From positions 1-20,269 of the forward strand of contig JBKHXI010000185.1 of assembly GCA_046566095.1 (NCBI GenBank): DNA of 20,269 bases. Direction: 5' to 3'. The stretch is from CAMPJU01 sp046566095. Its GTDB lineage: Bacteria; Pseudomonadota; Gammaproteobacteria; Xanthomonadales; Xanthomonadaceae. Below, piece by piece: positions 13,549 through 20,269 of the stretch. Made by a program: the position numbers and the translations under genes. The number at the start of each line of letters is the position of its first letter. The first letter of the stretch is position 1. A model generated the notes under the pieces. The model made no database searches. It was given only the letters and a program-made list of their open reading frames with translations, and had not been told where the DNA came from.

Positions 13549-15702
13549 ATGGCTTCGTTTCCTCTCGACCTGTCGCGCAATCCGCGCCCAGGCCTGCGTT
13601 GCGCCTATTCGATCCGGCCGTACCGGCCGCTTTCCCCGCCAGCAATGCCGACCCGCAGTCCACTGGCGCTGGCATTGCTGCTGGCCGCCGCTGCTCCGCC
13701 TGCGCACGCACACGAGCCGGCGCCCGCCGCGACCGAGCTGGACCGCATCGTGGTGGTCGGCCGCCGCCTCAATTTGGTCGGCGAGGCGATCAGCGCCTCC
13801 GAAGGCTCTGTGGGGCAGGCGGAAATCGCCGCGCGCCCGCTGCTGCGCACCGGCGACCTGCTGGAATTCGTGCCCGGCCTGGTCGCCACCCAGCACTCGG
13901 GCAGCGGCAAGGCCAACCAGTACTTCCTGCGCGGCTTCAACCTCGACCACGGCACCGACTTCGCGACCTTCGTCGATGCGATGCCGGTCAACATGCGCAG
14001 CCATGGCCACGGCCAGGGCTACACCGACCTCAGCTTCCTGATCCCGGAAGCGGTCGCCGAGCTCCACTACCGCAAGGGTCCCTACCACGCGGACGTCGGC
14101 GACTTCTCGTCGGCGGGGTCGGCGCGCTTCCGCATCGCCGACCGCGTCCAGACCGGGCGCGCCACCCTGGGCCTCGGCGAACACGGCTATCTGCGCGGTG
14201 TCGTGGTGGATTCCATCGACACGGACGGCGGCGGCAGCCTGCTGTACGGCGCCGAGCTGCAGCGCAACGACGGCCCCTGGACCGACATCGACGAGGACGT
14301 GCGCAAGCTCAACCTGCTGCTCAAGTACAGCGCCGACATCGGCGGCGGCCGCGGCGCCCTCACCTTCCTCGGCTACGACAACCGCTGGAACTCGGCCGAC
14401 CAGATCCCGCAGCGCGTGGTGGACGCCGGCCTGATCGATGCACTCGGCTCGCTCGACACCAGCGTCGGCGGCGCATCCTCGCGCTACAGCCTGTCTGCGG
14501 ACTGGCGCGGGCCGGTGCTGGGCGGCGAGTTGTCGGCCAGCGCCTATGCCGTCGACTACGACCTCGACCTGTACTCCAACTTCACCTACTTCCTCGACGA
14601 TCCCGACGACGGCGACCAGTTCCGCCAGGTCGACGAGCGCCGGATCCATGGCTTCCAGGTGGCGCAGCACTGGCACGCGGGGCGCGGCGACTGGCATGTC
14701 GGCGCGGAAGGCCGCTTCGACGACATCGGCCGGGTCGGCCTGTTCAGGACCCAGGGGCGCCGGCCGCTGTCGACCGTGCGCGAGGATGCGGTGAAGCAGG
14801 GCAGCCTCGGCGTCTTCGCCAGCCATGGATTCCGCTTCGACGAGCGGTGGCGCAGCACCCTAAGCCTGCGCCACGACCGCTACGATTTCGACGTCGATGC
14901 GCGCTCGCTGCCGGTCAATTCCGGGTCCGCCCGCGACAACGCCACCTCGTTCAAGGCGAGCCTGGCCTGGACGCCGTCCGAGCGCGCCGAGCTGTATGCC
15001 AGTTACGGCCAGGGCTTCCATTCCAACGATGCCCGCGGCACCACCATCGTCATCGACCCGGGCTCGGGCGACCCGATCGACCCGGTCGACCCGCTGGTGG
15101 AGTCGGAAGGCTACGAACTCGGCGCACGGCTGTACTTCAGCGAACGCCTGCATGCGACCGCGGCGCTGTGGCGCCTGGACCTGGACTCGGAGCTGCTGTT
15201 CGTCGGCGATGCCGGCACCACCGAAGCCAGCCGGCCCAGCCGCCGCGACGGCGTCGAGCTGGGTCTGTACTGGTTCGGCAGCCGCTGGTTCGAGGGCAAC
15301 CTCGAAGCCTCCTACACCCATTCGCGCTTCGCCGATGCCGACCCGGCCGGGCGCGAGATCCCCGGCTCGATTCCGCTGGTGCTCAGCGCAGGCGTCACCG
15401 GCCGGCTGGACAACGGCTGGTCCGGCACCCTGCAGCTGCGCCGCTTCGGCCGCTATCCGCTGGTCGAGGACAACAGCGTCGAGTCGGCCGGCTCGACCAT
15501 GGTCAACCTGCGCGTCGGCAAGGCATGGCAACGGCTGGACCTGCACATCGACGTGTTCAACCTGCTGGATTCGGACGACCACGACATCGACTACTTTTAC
15601 GCCTCGCGCCTGCCGGGCGAGCCCGTCGACGGCGTCGAGGACGTCCATTTCCACGTGTTCGAACCGCGAACGGTGCGGGTCAGCCTGAACTGGCGGTTCT
15701 GA
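13549..15702 (+). CDS. TonB-dependent outer membrane receptor, probable metal or metallophore uptake
   Basis: A TonB-dependent receptor imports a scarce ligand across the outer membrane using the TonB/ExbB/ExbD energy complex. From ATG 13549 (GGGAG at 13536-13540, 8-base spacing) the product has 717 residues. A typical signal peptide begins only at internal Met33 (PTRSPLALALLLAAAAPPAHA, cleavage about 54/55), so ATG 13645 is an alternative. The plug follows: DRIVVVGRR (about 65-73, TonB-box-like), LLRTGDLLEFVPGLVATQHSG, QYFLRGFNLDHGTDFATFVD, and MPVNMRSHGHGQGYTDLSFL (145-164) with H152 and H154. YRKGPYHADVGDFSSAGSA closes it. About 540 residues of beta-barrel end in VSLNWRF, with a terminal Phe as in outer membrane proteins. 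DDHDIDYFYASRLPGEP and DVHFH near the C terminus add acidic and histidine residues. The ligand is not shown; the His-rich upstream neighbour suggests a divalent metal. Confidence 0.9.
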   Translation: MASFPLDLSRNPRPGLRCAYSIRPYRPLSPPAMPTRSPLALALLLAAAAPPAHAHEPAPAATELDRIVVVGRRLNLVGEAISASEGSVGQAEIAARPLLRTGDLLEFVPGLVATQHSGSGKANQYFLRGFNLDHGTDFATFVDAMPVNMRSHGHGQGYTDLSFLIPEAVAELHYRKGPYHADVGDFSSAGSARFRIADRVQTGRATLGLGEHGYLRGVVVDSIDTDGGGSLLYGAELQRNDGPWTDIDEDVRKLNLLLKYSADIGGGRGALTFLGYDNRWNSADQIPQRVVDAGLIDALGSLDTSVGGASSRYSLSADWRGPVLGGELSASAYAVDYDLDLYSNFTYFLDDPDDGDQFRQVDERRIHGFQVAQHWHAGRGDWHVGAEGRFDDIGRVGLFRTQGRRPLSTVREDAVKQGSLGVFASHGFRFDERWRSTLSLRHDRYDFDVDARSLPVNSGSARDNATSFKASLAWTPSERAELYASYGQGFHSNDARGTTIVIDPGSGDPIDPVDPLVESEGYELGARLYFSERLHATAALWRLDLDSELLFVGDAGTTEASRPSRRDGVELGLYWFGSRWFEGNLEASYTHSRFADADPAGREIPGSIPLVLSAGVTGRLDNGWSGTLQLRRFGRYPLVEDNSVESAGSTMVNLRVGKAWQRLDLHIDVFNLLDSDDHDIDYFYASRLPGEPVDGVEDVHFHVFEPRTVRVSLNWRF

Positions 15703-15718
15703 AGGCGCTGCATGGCGT

Positions 15719-15750
15719 AGCCACGACGCGGCGCCATCCGCGCCGTGGCT
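15719..15750 (+). terminator. Two-part hairpin after the TonB receptor
   Basis: AGCCAC pairs with GTGGCT, and inside it GGCGC pairs with GCGCC around a CATCC loop, leaving a five-base bulge on the left. The structure begins 17 bases after the receptor stop. There is no U-tract, so it may be a weak terminator or an mRNA-protecting structure. Confidence 0.4.
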
Positions 15751-15849
15751 GCGGTGGCGACCGGCGCGCTGGAAAACCGCCTTCACCCGCCCTGTGCCCG
15801 TGCCGCGCGAGACTGGCCGCTCCCTCCCGTCACACGCGAGGTCCTCACC

Positions 15850-16083
15850 ATGGCCCGTTGCGACGTCTGCGGCAACGACTACGACAAGGCCTTCATCGTG
15901 CAGGGACCGGCCGGCAGCGGCACCTTCGACTCGTTCGAATGCGCGATCCATGCGCTGGCGCCGACCTGCTCGCGCTGCGGCAACCGCATGATCGGCCACG
16001 GCGCCGAGCACGACGGCCTGTTCTACTGCAGCGCCCATTGCGCGCGCGAGTCCGGCATCGTCGGCATCGACGACCGCATCTGA
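15850..16083 (+). CDS. Small Cys/His-rich zinc-ribbon-like protein
   Basis: The 77-residue cytosolic-looking protein has seven Cys and four His. C4-x2-C7 comes first, then FDSFECAIHAL with C31 and H34, C40-x2-C43, H50, H54, C60 and H63-C64. The C-x2-C plus FEC-x2-H layout resembles TRASH/YHS-type or metallothionein-like metal-binding modules, probably binding one or two zinc ions. I recall similar short proteins, mostly annotated hypothetical, in other bacteria, but no experimental role. The start is ATG 15850, with GCGAGGT 7 bases upstream. It follows the TonB receptor by 147 bp on the same strand, with a hairpin between, so cotranscription is uncertain. It could serve as a metal buffer or sensor for metal entering through the receptor; that is inference. 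The frame, ribosome site and regular metal-ligand spacing make the gene itself convincing. Confidence 0.85.
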   Translation: MARCDVCGNDYDKAFIVQGPAGSGTFDSFECAIHALAPTCSRCGNRMIGHGAEHDGLFYCSAHCARESGIVGIDDRI

Positions 16084-16183
16084 AGCCGGCCGGCGCGGAC
16101 ATCCCGGGTCGCCGGGCATCGGCGCCGCGGCACGGACCGGCCTGCGCCATCGCCGCCCGGATGCGGGCCGTCCGCGCCGGCGC

Positions 16184-16191
16184 GGTACAAT
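16184..16191 (+). promoter_or_regulatory. Candidate -10 element of the oxidoreductase gene (GGTACAAT)
   Basis: GGTACAAT gives TACAAT, five of six matches to TATAAT, in an otherwise GC-rich gap 63 bases before the ATG at 16255. The GG prefix matches the other candidate -10 elements at 9314 and 10076. No clear -35 is seen at 16-18 bp spacing. Confidence 0.5.
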
Positions 16192-16254
16192 TCGCGGTCT
16201 TTTCCCGGGATTCGCGCGCCGGACCGGCCGCCGATCCGCCAGCAGGCCGCGCCC

Positions 16255-19200
16255 ATGACCAGCACCGCCGAACTGTCCTCGCCGGCTTCCGCCGGCGCCG
16301 CCCTGACCCGTGGGCTGCACGACCCGGACTACACGCTCGACCACAAGTACAGCCGCGAGCGCGGCCGGATCTACCTGTCCGGCGTGCAGGCGCTGGTGCG
16401 CCTGCCGCTGATGCAGCGGCTGCGCGACGCCGCCGCCGGCCTGGACACCGCCGGCTTCGTCTCCGGCTACCGCGGCAGCCCGCTGGGCGGCTTCGACCTG
16501 GAATTGTGGCGGGCGAAGAAGCATCTCGAGGCCGCCGGCGTGAAGTTCACCCCGGGCCTCAACGAGGACCTCGGCGCGACCATGGTCTGGGGCACCCAGC
16601 AGACCGGCCTGTTCCCCGGCGCCAGGCACGACGGCGTGTTCGGCATGTGGTACGGCAAGGGCCCGGGCGTGGACCGCTGCGGCGACGTGTTCAAGCACGC
16701 CAATGCCGCGGGCACCGCGAAGCATGGCGGGGTGCTGGCGCTGGCCGCCGACGACCATGCCTGCCGCAGTTCGACCCTGCCGCACGGCTCCGAGCACGAG
16801 TTCGTGTCCGCGATGATGCCGGTGCTCAACCCGGCCGGGGTCCAGGACATCCTCGACCTGGGCCTGGTCGGCTGGGCGATGAGCCGCTTCACCGGGCGCT
16901 GGGTCGGGTTCAAGACCATCGCCGAGACCGTGGAGTCCTCCGCTTCGGTGGACGTGGATCCGCACGCGCTGCGGATCGTGCTGCCCGGCGACGATGACTT
17001 CCAGATACCGCCAGGCGGGCTCAACATCCGCTGGCCGGATCCGCCGCTCGAGCAGGAGATGCGCCTGCACCAGTACGCGGTGCGTGCGGCGCAGGCCTTC
17101 GCCCGCGCCAATCGCATCGACCGCGTCGCGATCGAAGCGCCGGACGCGCGTCTTGGCATCGTCACCACCGGCAAGAGCTACCTGGACGTGCTGCAGGCGC
17201 TCGAATACCTCGGGCTGGACGCGGCCGCCTGCCGGGAGCTGGGCATCCGCGTCTACAAGGTCGCGATGACCTGGCCGCTGGAGCCGCAGGGCATCCGCGC
17301 GTTCGCCGCGGGCCTTCAGGACATCGTGGTCGTCGAGGAGAAGCATGCCTTCATCGAGAGCCAGATGAAGGAACTGTTCTACAACTTCGACGGCCGCCGC
17401 CCGACCATCGTCGGCAAGTACGACGAAGCCGGCGAGTGGATCCTGCCGTCGACCGGCGAGCTGACCCCGGCGCGGATCGCGCGGGTCATCGCCCGCCGCC
17501 TGCAGAAATTCCATGACAACGACCACATCCGCCAGCAGCTGGCGTTCCTGGCTTCCAAGGAAGCCGAGCTGGCGCTGCCGCGCGCGGATTTCCCGCGCGT
17601 ACCGCATTACTGCTCCGGCTGCCCGCACAACACCTCCACCCAGGTGCCGGAGGGCTCGCGCGCGCTGGCCGGCATCGGCTGCCACTACATGGTCACGTGG
17701 ATGGACCGGGCCACCGACACCTTCACCCACATGGGCGGCGAGGGCGTGACCTGGGCCGGGCAGGCGCCGTTCACCGACACCCCGCACGTGTTCCAGAACC
17801 TGGGCGACGGCACCTACTTCCACTCCGGCTCGCTGGCCGTGCGCCAGGCGGTCGCCGCCGGCGTCAACATCACCTACAAGATCCTCTACAACGACGCGGT
17901 GGCGATGACCGGCGGCCAGCCGGTCGACGGTACCCTGACCGTGCCGCAGATCGCGCACCAGATGCGCGCCGAGGGCGTGCAGGAGATCGCGCTGCTCAGC
18001 GACGACATCGGCAAGTGGTCGGATCCGTCGATCTTCCCGGCCGGCGTGACCTTCCACGACCGTCGCGAACTCGACGCGGTGCAGCAGCGGCTGCGCGAAG
18101 TGAAGGGCGTCTCCATCCTGATCTTCGACCAGACCTGCGCCACCGAGAAGCGCCGTCGCCGCAAGCGCGGCAAGCTGCCCGACCCGGCCAGGCGCGTGGT
18201 GATCAACTCGCTGGTGTGCGAGGGCTGCGGCGACTGCGGGAAGAAGAGCTTCTGCGTGTCGGTGCTGCCGAAGGAGACCGAGTTCGGCCGCAAGCGCGAG
18301 ATCGACCAGTCCAGCTGCAACAAGGACTACTCCTGCGTCGAGGGCTTCTGCCCGAGCTTCGTCAGCGTGCACGGCGCGCCGCTGCGCAAGGGCCGCAAGG
18401 TCGCCGCCGCCGAGCGCCTGGCCGCGCTGCCGATGCCCGCCCCCGCCGGCGACCTGTCGCGCCCGTGGAACATCCTGATCACCGGCGTCGGCGGCACCGG
18501 CGTGGTCACCATCGGCGCGCTGCTGGGCATGGCCGGGCACCTGGAGGGGCGCGGGGCCACCGTGCTCGACCAGACCGGGCTGGCGCAGAAGGGCGGCGCG
18601 GTCACCACCCACGTGCGCATCGCCGGGGCGCCGGCCGACATCCACGCGGTGCGCATCGCCGCCGGCGAGGCCGACCTGGTGCTGGGCTGCGACATGGTCG
18701 TGGTCAACGACTACTGGGCGCTGTCGAAGATCCGCGCCGGACGCACCCGGGTGCTGCTCAACACCTACGAGGCGATGCCCGGCACCTTCACCACCCGCCC
18801 GGACATGCGGTTCCCGGCCGCCGGCATCGTGCAGGCGGTGCGCACCGCGCTCGGCGGCGAGGCCGAGGCGGCAGGCCGGCTGGTCCAGGTCGACGCCACC
18901 CGCCTGGCCACCGCGCTGATGGGCGACGCCATCGCCGCCAACCTGTTCATGCTCGGCCACGCCTGGCAGCAGGGCCTGGTGCCGCTGTCGCTGGAGGCGC
19001 TGATGCGCGCGGTCGAACTCAACGGCGCGGCGGTGGAGATGAACAAGACCGCATTCGCCTGGGGCCGGCTGGCGGCCATCGACCCGGCCGCGGTGGCCGC
19101 GGCGGCGGGCGTGGTGGACAACCCGCCCACCGCGGCGGAGTCCGCGGTGCACGCGCTGCCGCTGCTGCCGCCGCGCCCGTCCGAGGGCCACGAATCCGGC

Positions 19201-19971
19201 CTCAACGACGCGCTCGCGGCGACCGCCGAGGCCGACGAGCTGCGCCACCTGCCCGCGCACGGCAGCCAGGCCCAGGTCGCGTTCCTGCCGCTGGACGATG
19301 CGCGCCTGTCGCGCTCGCTCGACGAGATCGTCGCGCGCCGCGTCGCCTTCCTCACCGACTACCAGGACGCGCGCTACGCCCGGCGCTATGCCGGCCTGGT
19401 GGCGCGGGTCCGGGAGACCGAGCAGGCGCGGACGCCGGGCAGCACCGACCTGGCCGAGGCGGTGGCGCGCTACGCCTTCAAGCTGATGGCCTACAAGGAC
19501 GAGTACGAGGTTGCACGGCTGTACGCCGATCCGGCGTTCATGGAGAAGATCAAGTCGCAGTTCGAGGGCGACTACAAGCTGCATTTCCACCTGGCGCCGC
19601 CGTTGTTCTCCAGGCGCGATCCGGTCACCGGCGAACTGCGCAAGTCGGAGTACGGCAGTTGGGTATTCTCCGCTTTCAAGGTGCTGGCGAAACTGCGCGG
19701 CTTGCGTGGCAGCGCACTCGACATCTTTGGCTATACCCGGGAACGCAGGACCGAGCGCGCTCTGATCGGGGAGTACGAAGCCACGATCGCGGAAATTCTC
19801 GACCGGCTCAGCGCCGACAACCATGCGCTGGCGGTGAAGATCGCCTCGATTCCGGAAGACATCCGCGGCTTCGGCCATGTCAAGGATCGCCACCTCGAAG
19901 CGGCCAGGACCCGGCAGGCCGAACTGCTTGCGGCGCTACGCTCGCCGGAGCAGGTGCGCCCGGCGGCCTAG
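16255..19971 (+). CDS. Fused indolepyruvate:ferredoxin oxidoreductase family protein
   Basis: Enzymes of this family oxidatively decarboxylate aryl-pyruvates (indolepyruvate, phenylpyruvate) to aryl-acetyl-CoA and pass two electrons to ferredoxin. The 1238-residue product fuses alpha-, ferredoxin- and gamma-type parts. The N-terminal pyrimidine/transketolase-like region includes SGYRGSPLGGFDLEL and TPGLNEDLGATMVWGTQQT. HYCSGCPHNTS contains C453 and C456. The thiamine-diphosphate site has GDGTYFHSG (517-525) and YNDAVAMTGGQ (N546). The Fe-S segment carries C655, C658, C661, C667, C688, C694 and C699. The gamma domain starts at W738 with ITGVGGTGVV and QTGLAQKGGAV. The C-terminal 250 residues (about 980 onward) match the extra domain of the long fused forms. 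The start is ATG 16255 with AGCAGG upstream. In aerobic bacteria this long form is thought to act in aromatic amino acid degradation; the exact substrate cannot be read. Confidence 0.93.
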   Translation: MTSTAELSSPASAGAALTRGLHDPDYTLDHKYSRERGRIYLSGVQALVRLPLMQRLRDAAAGLDTAGFVSGYRGSPLGGFDLELWRAKKHLEAAGVKFTPGLNEDLGATMVWGTQQTGLFPGARHDGVFGMWYGKGPGVDRCGDVFKHANAAGTAKHGGVLALAADDHACRSSTLPHGSEHEFVSAMMPVLNPAGVQDILDLGLVGWAMSRFTGRWVGFKTIAETVESSASVDVDPHALRIVLPGDDDFQIPPGGLNIRWPDPPLEQEMRLHQYAVRAAQAFARANRIDRVAIEAPDARLGIVTTGKSYLDVLQALEYLGLDAAACRELGIRVYKVAMTWPLEPQGIRAFAAGLQDIVVVEEKHAFIESQMKELFYNFDGRRPTIVGKYDEAGEWILPSTGELTPARIARVIARRLQKFHDNDHIRQQLAFLASKEAELALPRADFPRVPHYCSGCPHNTSTQVPEGSRALAGIGCHYMVTWMDRATDTFTHMGGEGVTWAGQAPFTDTPHVFQNLGDGTYFHSGSLAVRQAVAAGVNITYKILYNDAVAMTGGQPVDGTLTVPQIAHQMRAEGVQEIALLSDDIGKWSDPSIFPAGVTFHDRRELDAVQQRLREVKGVSILIFDQTCATEKRRRRKRGKLPDPARRVVINSLVCEGCGDCGKKSFCVSVLPKETEFGRKREIDQSSCNKDYSCVEGFCPSFVSVHGAPLRKGRKVAAAERLAALPMPAPAGDLSRPWNILITGVGGTGVVTIGALLGMAGHLEGRGATVLDQTGLAQKGGAVTTHVRIAGAPADIHAVRIAAGEADLVLGCDMVVVNDYWALSKIRAGRTRVLLNTYEAMPGTFTTRPDMRFPAAGIVQAVRTALGGEAEAAGRLVQVDATRLATALMGDAIAANLFMLGHAWQQGLVPLSLEALMRAVELNGAAVEMNKTAFAWGRLAAIDPAAVAAAAGVVDNPPTAAESAVHALPLLPPRPSEGHESGLNDALAATAEADELRHLPAHGSQAQVAFLPLDDARLSRSLDEIVARRVAFLTDYQDARYARRYAGLVARVRETEQARTPGSTDLAEAVARYAFKLMAYKDEYEVARLYADPAFMEKIKSQFEGDYKLHFHLAPPLFSRRDPVTGELRKSEYGSWVFSAFKVLAKLRGLRGSALDIFGYTRERRTERALIGEYEATIAEILDRLSADNHALAVKIASIPEDIRGFGHVKDRHLEAARTRQAELLAALRSPEQVRPAA

Positions 19972-20019
19972 GCAAGGAATCAGCTCGCCTGGTTCTCGCG
20001 CTTCATTCCCCACCGCGAC

Positions 20020-20042
20020 CGCCCCGACCGATTCCCGGGGCG
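20020..20042 (+). terminator. Hairpin downstream of the oxidoreductase gene
   Basis: CGCCCCG and CGGGGCG form a 7-bp stem with a 9-base loop, 48 bases after the stop. No U-tract follows. It is the only obvious structure between the oxidoreductase gene and the ORF at the right edge. Confidence 0.3.
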
Positions 20043-20112
20043 ACAGCGGCGGGGCGAGGCCGCCATCATCTTCCTGTAACAATCCTGCGCCAGGCTGGGT
20101 CTGACGCCATGA

Positions 20113-20269
20113 ATGCGAAAGACCGATCTGAATCCCGGCGACCTGACGCCTGAGGCCGATGCCTTCAGGGAAGCGCTGTTGCGCGTCGGTCCCGGGCTTT
20201 TCCCGGCCATAACCGGCGAGCGCGGCGAGCGCGATGAACCGGCGCAGCGGCCGAAGGTGCGCTCGATCT
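20113..20269 (+). CDS. Start of an unrecognised ORF (3' partial)
   Basis: An open frame begins at ATG 20113, immediately after an in-frame TGA (20110-20112), and runs off the window after 52 codons. The visible product starts MRKTDLNPGDLTPEADAFRE and continues ALLRVGPGLFPAITGERGER. It looks soluble, amphipathic and charged, with no signal peptide. I do not recognise it. TGTAACAAT at 20075-20083, about 30 bases upstream, could be a -10 region, which fits a new transcription unit after the oxidoreductase. The ribosome site is poor (GGCTGGG, 20093-20099). Codon choice includes several A/T-ending codons, unlike the flanking gene. It may be a real gene, but too little is visible to be sure. Confidence 0.5.
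   Translation, partial: MRKTDLNPGDLTPEADAFREALLRVGPGLFPAITGERGERDEPAQRPKVRSI

Noticed and set aside
12160..14826. Minus-strand open frame of 888 codons across the egtD to TonB receptor region
   Set aside because: It runs antisense through three + strand genes and two leaders without any recognisable domain. It was considered as an alternative to the His-rich gene, but that gene has a ribosome site and an anchor helix.
16084..16254. Possible small gene between the Cys-rich protein and the oxidoreductase
   Set aside because: No frame with a ribosome site and start fits. The gap is better explained as a promoter region.
14860..19893. Minus-strand open frame of 1677 codons opposite the receptor and the oxidoreductase
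   Set aside because: It mirrors well-supported + strand genes. With almost no A/T-ending codons, stop codons are missing from antisense frames. It has no domain, ribosome site or coherent protein architecture.

Overview
The window is roughly 70% GC with very strong G/C preference at third codon positions. All convincing genes lie on the + strand. Gene content (recCBD, FolE-I, EgtB/EgtD, a plug-and-barrel TonB receptor, fused indolepyruvate ferredoxin oxidoreductase) and protein style suggest a high-GC gammaproteobacterium of the Xanthomonadaceae/Lysobacteraceae (Luteimonas- or Lysobacter-like). That assignment is an inference from style and could not be tested by search. No rRNA, tRNA, CRISPR, insertion sequence or phage gene was seen.

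Layout. (1) 2-7943: recC (5' end outside the window), recB and recD, joined by ATGA overlaps, encode the RecBCD helicase-nuclease. (2) 8159-9284: two tandem paralogues encode small glycine-zipper proteins of unknown function. Both are preceded by the same 16-bp TTCACC/TGAAC element, and the first is followed by a good intrinsic terminator. (3) 9350-9943: folE, GTP cyclohydrolase I. (4) 10090-12359: egtB and egtD, overlapping by GTGA, the two core enzymes of ergothioneine synthesis. A likely leaderless promoter with an inverted repeat over its -35 region lies in front. (5) 12565-16083: a histidine-rich membrane-anchored protein, a TonB-dependent receptor whose plug carries a His-Gly-His-Gly motif, and a 77-residue Cys/His-rich protein. 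This is the least described part of the window and may be a metal acquisition or handling module. Hairpins and inverted repeats fill its intergenic leaders. (6) 16255-19971: a single-chain indolepyruvate:ferredoxin oxidoreductase with built-in Fe-S and gamma domains. (7) 20113 to the right edge: the start of an unrecognised ORF.

The blocks look like independent housekeeping and stress units: recombinational repair, pterin synthesis, thiol antioxidant synthesis, probable metal uptake and aromatic 2-oxoacid oxidation. The strongest candidates for something new are the His-rich protein/TonB receptor/Cys-rich protein cluster with its structured leader, and the paired glycine-zipper genes with matching upstream palindromes. 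There is no gene-free stretch longer than 300 bases. The larger gaps (7944-8158, 8621-8816, 9944-10089, 12360-12564, 13318-13548, 15703-15849, 16084-16254, 19972-20112) are described through the sites found in them.
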